Below are positions 13,161-25,035 of a stretch of 64,000 nt of DNA, in pieces. The number at the start of each line of letters is the position of its first letter. The stretch's first letter is position 1. The notes under the pieces were generated by a model, which saw only the letters and a list, made by a program, of their open reading frames with translations, did not search any database and was not told the DNA's origin. The DNA comes from Trema orientale (Eukaryota > Streptophyta > Magnoliopsida > Rosales > Cannabaceae): positions 296,440-360,439 of the forward strand of contig JXTC01000004.1 of assembly GCA_002914845.1 (NCBI GenBank), in the 5' to 3' direction. A program made the position numbers and the translations under genes.

Positions 13161-15472
13161 TATATATATGTTTTCCCATACAGAGATTATGTATAAGTAA
13201 GTAAATTATCGGATCATAATCATGAGTTAATTCTGCGTGCAACAATGTTGTATTGCACCCAACATACTAATAAAAGTGTTAGTTTTATGTCCATTTTATG
13301 GTGGATTTCACATTTTACTCAGTATATGGTACTAAGTATTAAAGGTGTCACATAGCATTGCAACAGATAGATATAAAGTATATATAATAGACGTTAAAAG
13401 CCATTCAGAGCTCATTTTGGTCTATAAGTCGATTTTAGTTTGTGTCTAAGATCAACTAAGATTCTCTTTGGAAAACTGAGAAACAGAGAAAACTGCAGGA
13501 GTTGATTATGGGTGATAGAGCAACGCCGAAGCAGTTGTAGCAAGTCAACGTGACCCAATTCAATAATTGAACCGTGAACAAACAGCAAATGGTGTCATCA
13601 TCGGCCTCTACCCTGAATCATTCCACTAACGAATATTATATGTACTGCAAAAGCCTAGCTACTAATAAAAAACCATCATTTTGAACTATTCATAAAGGGA
13701 AAAATAGGAGAATCAGACAATGCAATTATGTTACATCTTATCTCTCTTTTGGAGTGAAAATTTGATTTTTCAAATCTTATTTACTATGATAATGATCTTC
13801 AACTATACAATAAGGGAAACGGGATGTATTCAAATCTTAGTAGCCTGAAAATGACCTGGAATCCATATGCAACCTTTATTGACTACCAGCTAAAGCAATA
13901 AAAACAGTCTTTGACGTGAAACCATATGTAGCAAATCTTTTTTAATACAGATATTCTTTAAGCTATATAGGTTATATAGTAAATCTCTCATCTGTAATAA
14001 ACAGTCTTTGAGCTATTAGTAGGTCTTGCTTCAACTTGATTACATAACTTGCATACTTAAGTACTCTCAATGGAAAGACAGACGAAACAACATGACTAGC
14101 AAAGTTTAGCATCAATTTTCGGACAACATAAAGTGAAAATATGAAGTGCAAAACAATCAGTACTATATTGGAAATCAAACCTTGGAATGGTATATAAGTA
14201 GCTCACCATAAAAGTCTTTAAATATTGTGAAGATATACTCAAGCCTTCGCATTAGTTTCAGTAGTCACTTATGGATATCCAGTCTAAGTAAGGCACTTAT
14301 AGATCTAGATCACTAGGCCTTCCATGAGGTCTGTACATTATGTATATCACATGACTACATTAACACAGAATTTCAACAGGATGGTCCATCTCGGCATCTC
14401 CGGTCCATATGTACCCTTCTGGATGATGTGATACAATTGAACACAACTATACATAAAAATATGCAGTCATTTATACATGCACTAACATTTAATCAAGTAG
14501 TGCAGACGGTATATATCTCTAATTAGTTGGTAGAATCCGGACACAGAAAAGCTGCATAGAGTAAGAGCTAAATAAGACCAAAATATTGAGGCAAGTGGGT
14601 TCAATAGATACATGTATGTATATTTATGTCTTAGTGGGGATGCACAAGCCATGAGCCATACGATTCTGCTGTCAAATCAAAAAGCAGCCATCTCTGGTAT
14701 TGTGGGGGGACAGAAACTTTTACATGTTTGGATTTGTTTCTGGCTCATGAGATGAGATCTCAAGTAAAGGATGAGATATGAACTCATACATAGTAGATTG
14801 CTGAGCTGATCTCTCTGAGAAATATTGGATCAAAAGTGCAAATCGGTGCTGTAAATGGAATTAATAACTGTTAAAGATCGATCAAATAGCACATTAATAC
14901 TAAAAATATGTACAAGAAAAATATCAGCTGGTGATGAAGACTATACTTTATCTTCAAGTTTCGAAAGGAACAAATTGTAAGAAGACACTAGTATATGAAG
15001 TTGGTTCATATCAGGCCTCGCAAGTTAATATATCTTCCTCCCCGAAGTACGCAAGTTGTAACATATATTTATCCAACACATGATACACGAGACGACTAGC
15101 CGAACTTTTTTCTTGTCCTTTTTTTTATTCCTTTAAACACTAGCACGATCACTGAGATACATAGTACAAGATCCTATATGAATAATTAATACGTGGTCAG
15201 TAGAAAAAGACGTTTTGCGTCATAAGTTTGCTCTATCTGTGTAGCTGGCTGCATAATTCTATATGTGCAGCGCATATAAAGCATGCCGTAACAGATGACA
15301 TATATATACAAATATAAGGAAGGTAATTTAATTGGATGAGTTGATTGATCTTAGTTGTTGGCCTTGGGAAAATTGTACATATACCAGTACTTTTTGGAGA
15401 AAAGAATAGGAATGAGATCATTTGAAAAGGAAGGCAATTAAGGTGATGAGTAAGATGGTAGAGCCCACACTT

Positions 15473-15586
15473 CACGTGGAGAGTGCCACAGTGGCCACGT
15501 AGGAGAGAGAGGGAGAGAGAAGAAGCGCTGCTCAAAAGAATCTCCCCTAATCCCCTCCCCACCAATCATCGTCCTCCTCCCACGTG
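15473..15586. promoter_or_regulatory. Two G-boxes (CACGTG) in the flank of the TIGR01589 gene
   Basis: CACGTG occurs at 15473-15478 and at 15581-15586; the second lies in the longer palindrome TCCCACGTGGGA. A GCCACGTAGG-like core lies between them. G-boxes bind bZIP and bHLH factors of light and abscisic-acid responses. They are 500-630 bases upstream of the start codon at 16104, consistent with a promoter role if the CT-rich 15.84-16.10 kb is the 5' leader. A role here is inference. Confidence 0.4.
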
Positions 15587-16103
15587 GGAAACTGGACCCC
15601 ACAACCCCAATATGACATAACATACAATCACCTGCCCTGCCTCTGCCCTCACTATAATATTTAAATAAATATACTGGTTATTTTTATACATGAATATGAT
15701 ATATCCCAAATTAATAATCATCTCCCCCTTTGTGCGCCTTTATTAACCAAACCTTTTTCAGTTTTCTTGAATCAATATTTTTATATATCACAGTTATTAT
15801 AACTAGTACTACGTATTAATTAATTGCTGATCAATCCTTTTTGTTTCTCTCTCGACTCTCGATCTAGTTGCTTCTAGCTAGTTATCACTTCTACGCTTCT
15901 CGATCGGTCTATTTTCTCTTCGATTGCTCTTCCTCTTCTCTCTCATCTCTCGTTCTTCTTCCAACTAGCTATAACTAGCAAGCTAGCTAGATCTTTTTGG
16001 TTTATGTGTATGTAAGGTATAAATCACAAGTGGTGGTCATCTAGCGGGATATATACATATATAAGAAAGAGTAGCACTAGTACTAGAGCGAGCACATATA
16101 TAC

Positions 16104-16723
16104 ATGGGGGACTCTTCTTCTGCTTCTTATATTCATATGGTTGGTAATTTCTCTGATCTTTGTTTGTGTATGTGTGTATATATATATTTATATATTCGTA
16201 CTACTCTTTCTGATAATGTTTTTGTTTTGTGGATATGAATATATATAATATATACGCAGGTGCACCACCTGATAGAAGAGTGCATCGTGTTCAATATGAG
16301 CAAGGAAGAGTGCATGGAAGCCCTCTCAAAGCATGCAAATATCAAGCCCGTTATCACCTCTACAGGTTAGATATATATTATCCCTTAATAATTATCATCA
16401 TCTCAATTTATATGTGATCTGATCCACAAATATCATCAATCCATGTATATAATTATATATAATAATATTGCATGCACTCTGATATATATATATATATATA
16501 TTTTAAAAACACATATGTGTAGAAGAATAAACATATGTATGTAAATTAATGTAATATAAAAAAATAAAGTGCAGTGTGGAAGGAGCTAGAGAAGGAGAAC
16601 AAGGAGTTCTTTGAGATGTATTCTAAGAGCAGGAAAGAGACGATCAGAGATCATCATCATGATCATCAGTCAACGGAGACAAATCATGTTCGAACAACGG
16701 ATGATCCCCACCACCAAAACTAG
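16104..16723 (+). CDS. Small plant-specific protein with TIGR01589 (A_thal_3526) domain
   Basis: Three coding exons, 16104-16139, 16260-16365 and 16575-16723, give 96 residues: MGDSSSASYIHM, then VHHLIEECIVFNMSKEECME, ALSKHANIKPVITSTVWKEL and EKENKEFFEMYSKSRK. This matches the angiosperm-specific TIGR01589 domain (LIE.C, MSKEE..E.L, IKP..T..VW..LE.EN.EFF), known only as an uncharacterised domain. The domain covers residues 13 to about 70; the tail is His/Asp-rich (DHHHDHQ) and disordered in appearance. No signal peptide or membrane segment. The first donor is GTTGGT; the alternative GTAATT six bases later breaks frame. Function is unknown. Confidence 0.85.
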
Positions 16724-18209
16724 ACGTACATGTACGTTACTTTCAGAGTTTTAAAACGGAGGAAGGCCAAGGCAGCGACGGCGGCGGAGATAAAAAGAAT
16801 GTCTATAACCTATAAACTATGGTTTTATATTTATTATTTATTGTAGCCCCCTCAAAACAGATAATAATAATAATAAAAATAAATAGAAATATAGAAGTAG
16901 GGAGGGGGTGAGGGGGTTAAATGTAAACGACGTCGTATATGAGGTGGAATAATTAATGATTTGGACAGTAGTGGGTTGGGAATTAGGAAGCGTGAGGAGC
17001 TAGGGAGGGATATGGTTACGTGCGCGAATGTGCTTCATGCATGGCGACACGTATTGTACACGTGGCATCGCCCTCTATATTGATTGCTCTTCCTCTTCAA
17101 TCATCTATAAACATTAACGATTTTAATTTACCAGCCTCTCTTTTTCTTCTAAATTATCCCATATTTTTAATATTCTTTTTCCAATTTGACAATTTTTTTT
17201 GTTCTTTTTTATAATTTCTTGAATAATACCAATAGGTAAGGCTGTACATTTTCTTAGCCATGATTGCAAGAAAACAAGTAGTAATGTGGACCATTTGAAT
17301 TGTCAACATCTCACGCTTTTAGTTGTTCAGCTGTTTGGGTTTTTTTTTTTTTTTTTTTTTTTTCCTGGCGTTTTTTAACGTTTTTGCATCCTACGACGAA
17401 TTCTAGCTGTGGATGTACATTTAATATATATGGCCAACATCTTAAATCTTCTCCTTTTTTTCTTTTTCCAAGAAGGAATCTTTCTTTTCAAATTATAAAG
17501 CGATATATTATTGTATTGCACCTTAGAAGTTATTTTTAATTTCGATTAGATCTCTCTATTGTTTTTCTAATTTTTGGATGCATGTGAAATAATTGCACAT
17601 CCTTTCGACGGCAAAAATAAAATGACCCAGGTGTGTCTTAATACAACAAAAGCATGAAGTTTAATATCCACTGAAGTTTCTTTGTCCATGCCTCATGTAT
17701 CATCATATTATTGCTTTTATTTAATGGTAGGTAAGGTAGGTCTTCAAAAGTTAACTAGTGTTAGATTCTTTGCACAGCTGGCCATTTCAAACTTAATCAT
17801 TAATTTATTTTTCTTCAAAAATAAGATAGTAAATCATTTATTAGCCTTGTTCTAATTCACTAAACTTACTTTAAAATTACATTTACTAACAAACACAAAT
17901 ATATCCCTTACACAAATGACTTATTAAAGTTAATTTTCGTGATGACTTGTTTTCAACTAGTCATTTTAATTATGACCGGTGATACTATATTATTATCATT
18001 AATTGAACTGGACATAGTTAAAATTCAAAAGATTAAATAGGTATATATTGATCCTTTTTAGTCCCAAAAATCAGCAAAATGTCCCCAGTTCAAAAGTATA
18101 TGAAATTATTATGATTTTGTTTACTCTACCTGCGCGAATAACTTAGTTTCCATTATACCTGCCGTAGTACTACTTAGTACATTTTCATATATGTATATAT
18201 ATATATGGG

Positions 18210-18419
18210 CACCAATCCAGTAGGTATTCAATTGGGCCAATGAAAAAAAATTTTGCACATTTTTTTATATTAAAAAGTATGAGAGAGAAAAAACATTTAT
18301 GATGCACGTCTTTTTATGTATCTTATTTTAGTCGTTAGATTATTGTTAGATGATGATCCAATGGCTAGAAAAAAAATACCTACACATAGGTAAAAAAAAA
18401 AAAATACCTACCGGATTGG
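18210..18419. mobile_element. MITE-like element, family member 2
   Basis: Starts CACCAATCCAGTAGGTAT (18210-18227) and ends ATACCTACCGGATTGG (18404-18419), an inverted repeat of about 16 bases with one mismatch. The interior carries GATGCACGTCTTTTTATGTA and TAGATGATGATCCAATGG, the reverse complement of blocks in 12919-13160. TATATA runs flank it. Confidence 0.7.
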
Positions 18420-18454
18420 CAACATATATATATATATATATTAATTCTACTCAC

Positions 18455-18580
18455 GAAGTGAGTTGGCTCAAGTGATAAGAGTACCTACTAGGTTCGAGTC
18501 ACACTAGAGTAGGCGTGAAAACTTATTATCCCTAATAGGGAGGAGTAGTGATTAGGTAGTATTAGGTATTTTTTTTAAAT
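18455..18580 (+). mobile_element. tRNA-derived SINE-like element
   Basis: GTGAGTTGGCTCAAGTGATA resembles an RNA polymerase III A box within a tRNA-like head, and GGTTCGAGTC at 18491-18500 a B box, about 30 bases apart. This head is typical of plant SINEs. The body ends in a short T run (near 18570-18577), as in some plant SINEs that end in T rather than A. It does not fold into an intact tRNA by eye. Confidence 0.5.
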
Positions 18581-19449
18581 TTATAATAAGTGGAGGTCAT
18601 TAGTTAAGCCCCACTTTAAAAATAATATATATATATATATTATTTTTACTATTATAATGCGTCACTTTTTGAGTTAGATATATTAAGTTTATAAATAGAT
18701 CTACTGTGACTAAAAAGATATCTATCAAACTTTGCAATATATATGTATATTTCATGAAAATTTGATCAATTACCAATATCATGAAAAGATATATACCACG
18801 ACTGAAAAAAAAATATCTATAAAAAATCAAGATCACAACATGGTATATATGAAAATATACCAAATGAAGGACTTGATTTACCAAGAGAAAATAAAAATGT
18901 ACTACTTAGTAGTGATTTCCCATTAATAACAGTAAAAGATAATAAAAAATGGCAAAAAATAAAACTGAAATCTCTTAACTAAGAAATGGACATTTACTGA
19001 GAAAAAAATGTTTGCTAAACTATAAATTATCAAATGAGGCTATTTATTAATACCAATTTGTAAAAAAGACATACACTACGAATTCTTAAATTTTAAAAAT
19101 GAGGTCCTATAAAAAATCATTTTACCTCTGAAATGGTCTTACTCCTATCCATTTCTCTTCAATCAACTAATCTATGCCCTATAAATCGTATTTTAGCTCA
19201 TTTTAAGTAAATATTTGTTTTTCAAATAATGTAGCAAAATGACAAGTATAAGTGTATATACCAAGTATAAAATACGATGTACTCAGTATAAAAACTAATA
19301 TACTTAGTATATAAACTGAAAGTGTAAAAATATATATACTCGTTCATTTATCTATAAAAGAGAATAATGGATATTTATTAAAATAAAGTGTATAAAAAGG
19401 ACACACTCTAATTTGGTGTTGGGTGATGGATTGGGCTCGGTTGTGAAAT

Positions 19450-19665
19450 AGAGAAAATGACATGGATAGGACTAATTTGGGTCAAAATGACTTTTTGGAG
19501 CATTTTTAGGAGTGTCAAGGATTTATTGACAGTGAAAATTCATGGTTAAAAAGTTTTTGACCATATATCAAGACGTCATTGATACTTCTAAAAATATTAT
19601 TTTTGAAAAAAATGCATAAAACAATCATTTTGGCCCAAATTAGTTCTATTCATGTCCATTTCTCT
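19450..19665. mobile_element. 216-bp MITE with terminal inverted repeats of about 43 bases
   Basis: The left end (19450-19492) contains GGACTAATTTGGGTCAAAAT and the right end (19623-19665) its near reverse complement, ATTTTGGCCCAAATTAGTTC; about 37 of 43 bases match across the full repeat. Related ends recur near 42640-42730 and 60390-60470, so this is a dispersed family within the window. It ends about 280 bases upstream of the TPR gene start codon. I see no clear target duplication. Confidence 0.7.
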
Positions 19666-19948
19666 TGAGAAATAACGATACAAGTCCAAACTCACCATGG
19701 ACAGGATTCAAGGTTCGTTGCATAATAGCCCAATATGATCAGCTTTCTACATGGGCCTTAGTGATAGAAGTGGACTGGACTTGGTTGCTTGAGGCCCATG
19801 GGCCTAGAGTTAGCTGATAATCCAGTAGAGTGGAGTTGAGTGGAGTGGAGTGGACTAGTTGCAGTGCAGTGGCAGGGGTTTTTCAACTGTAAACTTCCGC
19901 TTTTACTTTCTCCAAAACCAAAACCCAAAACCTTCTCTTCACTCGAAA

Positions 19949-20974
19949 ATGGAGTCTCTTGTTAAGCTTCATCATCACCAACCTCTCCACCTCTCCCTCA
20001 ATCCCCACCGTCCATCCTTCCCGAAACCCTTTTCTTCTCTCAGAACTACCTCACCTCCTCCTTTCAAGTCCTTCGCCATCAGAGCCTCTTCCTCCTCCTC
20101 CCAAAACCCTAAACCCTCCCTCCTCCCCACCTTAGCTTCCATCGCCTCGCCGATCCTGAAGACCACCACTTGCGTCGCCGTAGCCGCCGCCGCACTCCTC
20201 CTCGTCCGGTTCCACCACAAACCCGCCATCGCAGCCCCAACCGCACCACCCTCCGCGGCGGTCCAAGAGTCGTCCGAGAATGTGTCGGACGAGGACCTAG
20301 AGAGGGCCATTGAGGATGAATTGAGTCGCAACCCTGATGATGTCGAGGCACTTCGGTCTCTCATGGAGGTTAGGATCAAAGCTAATAAGCTTCAAGAAGC
20401 GGTTCAAGTGTTGGACCGCCTCATCGAGCTCCAACCCGATGACGACGAGTGGCCCGTGCTCAAAGCCAACCTCCATAGCTACATGGGGGAGCTTGAATTG
20501 GCCAAATATGAGTTCGAGGAGATTTTGAAGAAAGACCCTTTACGCGTCGAGGCCTATCACGGCCTTGTCATGGCGGCTTCGCAGTCCGGTGATGGTGAAA
20601 ACAAGTTGCGGGACATGACCAAGAGAGTTGAGGAGGCGATGAAGCGGTGCGAGAAGCTGCGGAATAAGTCCGAAGTTAGGGACTTTAAGCTCCTCATTGC
20701 TCAAATTAGAGTGATGGAGTCCAATTATACGGATGCCTTGAAGCTTTACCAGGAGTTGGCAAAGGATGAGCCGAGGGATTTCAGGCCCTATTTGTGCCAA
20801 GGAATTATATATACTCTGCTGAGGAAGAAGAATGAGGCTGAGCAACAGTTTGACAAGTTCCGGAGGCTGATTCCAAAGGAACATCCTTACAGAGAGTATT
20901 TTGATGATAATATGTTTGCAACGAAGCTTTTTTCCCAGAAGGTGGATAGGGAGACAGCGGGTTCAAGGAGCTGA
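19949..20974 (+). CDS. Plastid-targeted TPR protein (chloroplast lumen common family type)
   Basis: A single exon of 341 residues, starting at MESLVKLHHH; the frame is open 30 codons further upstream, but AAAATGG context and a normal transit peptide favour this ATG. Residues 1-55 are Ser/Pro-rich with few acids, a chloroplast transit peptide. Residues 74-96 are a hydrophobic stretch (TCVAVAAAALLLV) ending in the A-x-A-like AIAAP, which may be a membrane anchor or thylakoid-transfer signal. Residues about 113-330 are alpha-helical with TPR-like spacing (two repeats are clear at 147-200: EAVQVLDRLIELQPDD and AKYEFEEILKKDPLRVEAY). It resembles Arabidopsis AT3G53560 and, more distantly, SLOW GREEN 1 (from memory). 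Likely role: scaffold in plastid biogenesis; partner unknown. Confidence 0.85.
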   Translation: MESLVKLHHHQPLHLSLNPHRPSFPKPFSSLRTTSPPPFKSFAIRASSSSSQNPKPSLLPTLASIASPILKTTTCVAVAAAALLLVRFHHKPAIAAPTAPPSAAVQESSENVSDEDLERAIEDELSRNPDDVEALRSLMEVRIKANKLQEAVQVLDRLIELQPDDDEWPVLKANLHSYMGELELAKYEFEEILKKDPLRVEAYHGLVMAASQSGDGENKLRDMTKRVEEAMKRCEKLRNKSEVRDFKLLIAQIRVMESNYTDALKLYQELAKDEPRDFRPYLCQGIIYTLLRKKNEAEQQFDKFRRLIPKEHPYREYFDDNMFATKLFSQKVDRETAGSRS

Positions 20975-23172
20975 GGGAGGTGGCTGGTTCTCCGGTGAGG
21001 TTCTCCTTGTTTTTGTTTCCTTACTTGTCTTTTTGGTCTATGCTTTGGCTAGTTGTTTTGTTCAGATTGTAGGTAAACTGAAGAGTCCTTGGTTGGCGTT
21101 CACATTGTAGGTTGGTATAACATAAATCAATCTGTGAAGTCTAAAGTTGAGTAGAATTGCTATTTTGGTCTTTAATATTTTGAACAGAATGTGGTAAGGG
21201 GGAAAGTATATTTTGATGCAGAAAAACTTGCCATTCGTTTTTCTTTTCTACATTGTTGTGCGAGGTTATGTGAATTTACTCCCTTTTGGATGTTGATAGG
21301 AACTGATTTTTCTATTAGTGTCGTGTATACGGTGGAAGAATATATCTTTTCCAATGTCATAGACTTAATGAATGTTGGAAAAGTCAAAGACGTGTTGTTC
21401 GCCTAAATCTAAATCTGAAAGAGAATTCTGAGAACTTATGATGTTTTTAAGCATTTAGCCGTTCTGTGAGGTTGCTGATATCTTTACTTAATTGTTGAGA
21501 CGAAGCAATTGTAACATACAGTCTCTTTCTTTTTATATGTCGAGACTTTTTGGATAACTCTGATTTGGAGGAAACTTTCCATCCTGTTACTCTCATCTCG
21601 ACTTAGGAGAATTTGTGATCTACCTTGTAGTCTGCTTCATTACATATCTGCATCTGTAGTTGTGTATCCCCGCTCTCTGGTATCTGACTACTTATTTAAT
21701 GTGTTTAGCTTCAAAGCTGCTGCAAATAGTCGAAAATCCTATTTAAGTGATTATTTGTCCTTAAGAAATTTTTGGTGGTGAGATTACTCTTACCTGATAT
21801 TGATTAAGCCTTTGCAGTTCATGTCCTTCGATAACTGTTAATGAAAAGAGAAGAAAGTAGCATCAAAGTTTGGTTCAGATACTAGTTTCTTGTTGAGGTC
21901 CTGGTTGGGGAGCTTCTCTTAGTAGTTTCATGTTGGTTCTCTATCTCTTACCAGTTGCCTCTTCATTCACAATTTGCTAGTGTGCAGTCATTCATTTACT
22001 TTAACTGCTGGTAGTAGTTCTCAGTGGGGCTTACTTTTGCTTGTCCTTTGATCAAATCGAGATCGAAAGTGGATATTAAGTGAGATATGTCGATAAACAT
22101 TATTGGTCTTGGACTCGCTGCCAATGATGAAGCACCTGATTGTTTGGTGGTGGTAATGGCGGTGGAAATGGTGATGGTGATTATTTCTCTGTTTGAAGAG
22201 GTCTCGAATTTTCTTACTTGTTCTTACCCGAATTTAATCTAAGCTGTATTTAGAGCTGGTTTCTTGGTTCTAGCTTACTAGTCACCATTCACCATGCGAG
22301 TTGTTCTATAAGGTCAGTGGCATAGAGAGTTTCTACGAGAAGAAAGGTCATCAATCCCCATGGTCTAGCTATTAGCTTAAACTTGAATTTTGTAGGGTTA
22401 TTGAAAATAGATTGTACTTCCGAGTTCCGAAAATAAACATTGCCAATGTATAATCTCCACCCCCACAATACTGGTAATATCCCGGGTTTTCCTTTGGACA
22501 AAAAGTGTCCCTCTCTGAGTCTCTACAGGATCACGTCTCCAAAAGTTCAGTCGTATAAGTTTCTAGTCTTCTATGCGCTCCTCCGATTACAAAGATGAAT
22601 GAGGCTGGAGAGTGAAAGTAACGGAATTTTAAGTGCTCATTTCATATGTATGGATTATGTTGTGAGACCTGCTTATATGTTTTGATAACATGTTGTAGGC
22701 ATCAATTAGTTGAATCACAATTCTGGCCAAAACGCTATGAAAAACACGCAAATGAAGACAACGAAAATTTAAGACTATTATTAGCACTTGCAAAGGTTTT
22801 CTCAATTTGGTTTGCAGTCACAAAAGTTTGTCGTAGACGATTTATCTTTAACGAAAGAATGCTTAAATAATAATTTGCTATACCTATACATGAGAACACC
22901 GCTTCAGGTAGCCAATTGAGCTTTGATGAGTAGAAGGGCTTTGTAATTTACAAGAGGTGAAGGTCAGAAAATGCTAACTATTAAACAAGTGATCGAGAGA
23001 GGGGGTGTAGCACTGCCAGGAAAAGAAAGGGTATGAACAAAGAGGAGCTGAAGCAGAGAATCTATGTTTTCACTCCGTTTTTCTTTCTTTTCCTTTCCTG
23101 ATTAGGATTGAGATCGTCATTTCTTTAAACGCGTTGATTAACCAGATTGCAGAAACACTGCGACTTCTATAA

Positions 23173-23330
23173 ATTTGGTATTAACAAGGATGTCATAATG
23201 GATTCGAATGTGAAAATCCAATAAGGCCTTCTAATAGATCCAAGAGTGTTTATTTGGTATTAATAAGGATGTCATAATGGATTCGAATGTGAAAATCCAA
23301 GAAGGCCTTCTAATAGATCCAAGAGTGTTT
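23173..23330. repeat. 79-bp direct duplication, two adjacent copies
   Basis: Copies 23173-23251 and 23252-23330 start with ATTTGGTATTAA and end with CCAAGAGTGTTT. They differ at two positions that I can see (AACAAGG/AATAAGG and CCAATAAGG/CCAAGAAGG). The near identity indicates a recent slippage or unequal-crossover event. Confidence 0.9.
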
Positions 23331-24949
23331 AATCCAGTTGAAACAATTATAACATTCTTTGCTAATGAGAAAATCTACTATTTAATCCAGCTCAAACCAT
23401 TCCACTATCGTAGTTCCATTACAAGCTATTCCTCCTCTAATTCACAATTTCACATGACTGCATTAGCATTGATTTGAAACAGATGGTCCATATGTAAATG
23501 CTCTCAAATATTATTATATAATATTGTTATGTGTTATAGCTGTGCATGTCTGGTCTGAGGTCGGCATAGTCCGGATTATGAGGTTCTTCATTATGTTTGA
23601 TGATGTGCTTTGGCTTTCATCTTAAGATTCTCTTTTGGCTTCTGGTCTTGATGTGAGGATCACCGTGCCAGCCGGAGATTCTCAAACCAACACAACTCTC
23701 TGCCCTTATTAGGTCCTATCTAGGAAGCAGCACCAAACTAGAGTTGCTTAGAAAAATTCAAGTGGACCTCACACTTGTCAACTTTCATGGACTGTATGCA
23801 CAAGCCTAGCAGGTTATACGAAATTTTTTAGGTGAAATTCTAAATACTCTTTTAGAATATTTATCATGTTATAAATACCCTTGTACCTAATACACACTCG
23901 AAACCTCTTTTTCATACATTTTTAGATGTGAAACTTTCCCACTCCATATTAGGAAATCAAAAATAACCAAAGGGAAAGCGATTCCACTTAGTAGTGACTA
24001 GCGAGGCCAGTGGCTTAATCATTTGTGAAGCTTTATTTGCAATATTTTATACAACAAAATCGCACCAAAGCACTGGTGTTCACTGCCCATTAGCCCATGA
24101 AGAAAAAGCAGGTCACTTGGATTGATTAGTGTTCTAGAATGGGACTGCCATGTTTGGTTATATACAAGAATCTAAATAATGAAGCTTTGACTTGTTGATG
24201 ATCCAACTTTTGACACCAAAGTATATGTAAAGTCGGGTTGATATTCTAGTTTTGGAGTCAGGCAGACCATGAGATGGATTAAGACATATTGATCACAACG
24301 TGTCTAAGCATGCATTATACTTTTGGGGGGGCAATAATTTTGATAGTTTGCTACGTAATCTGATAACTGGTTCTTCACATTTTGGTCTGCTAAACTCATA
24401 TTATATGGTATATATTAGGCCACACAGAGTCAAGATCAGGGTAGTAATCTAAGAATGATGACTAATGTTGTTGCTGCATTTGTGGGGTTAACTAAGGCAA
24501 GAATTGGTTTATTTGTCAAAGAAAAGCAATTCAGATAATCACGGCCATTCAAAAGCCATGATTATCGATTTAGACCTAAATTTACACTTTTAAAATCAAG
24601 GTAGTTTGCTTTTTTTTTTTTTTTTCACCTTTTGCTTTTTAATTATTGCAGAACGCTCTAGTCTCATCCTTTCTAGGAAGAAAGAAACACTTTCTCTTTC
24701 TCTTTTTCTTTTTCTCTTTCTTTCAATTCTGGCAATCAAACAAACTAGTCTATCAACATAATATTATATAACGTCAGTTTTACTCCATGACCAAGAATTC
24801 ACCGTAGATTTTACCTTTCAAGTGAATTTTCCAAGTCACAAGAAAAGATATCCAAACTACAAATAGAATAAACGACAATAATGAGCCTGTTTTTACAATT
24901 TTTTTAAAATCTAATATGGATCTATTATTTATTTTTAGTATTTGTTTGT

Positions 24950-25035
24950 TAGTGATTAGTGAAGGAGGGGTTGAGATGGGGATTGAATCCCACACCTCTT
25001 GCTTTTCTGTGAGAAGTCTTGGCCACACATGCTAA
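24950..25035 (-). mobile_element. tRNA-derived SINE-like head, minus strand
   Basis: On the minus strand the sequence reads GTGTGGCCAAGACTTCTCAC (A-box-like) followed some 30 bases on by GGGATTCAATCC (B-box-like), the layout of tRNA-derived plant SINE heads. The body downstream on that strand (towards 24900) is not clearly bounded. Confidence 0.5.

Larger units (their letters stand above)
12147..16103. other. Intergenic with one MITE-like element; 3' part is the likely promoter of the TIGR01589 gene
   Basis: About 4 kb without a recognisable gene. It holds the 3' flank of the kinase gene, a terminal-inverted-repeat element (12919-13160), and AT-rich spacer. From about 15.45 kb the sequence changes to CT/GA-rich tracts with G-boxes, and a CT-rich leader-like stretch at 15840-15965 precedes the next gene. 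No tRNA or long open frame was found. Confidence 0.5.
16724..19449. other. Intergenic with a MITE-like element and a SINE-like element
   Basis: AT-rich spacer between the TIGR01589 gene and the TPR gene. It includes a 24-base T run at 17340-17363, the second member of the MITE family (18210-18419) and a tRNA-like SINE (18455-18580). Near 16930 and 17049-17060 there are ACGT-core words (GACGTCGT, ACACGTGGC). No gene recognised. Confidence 0.45.

Noticed and set aside
19975-20379. Long open frame on the minus strand opposite the TPR gene
   Set aside because: Antisense shadow of a GC-rich transit-peptide region; the plus-strand protein explains the sequence.
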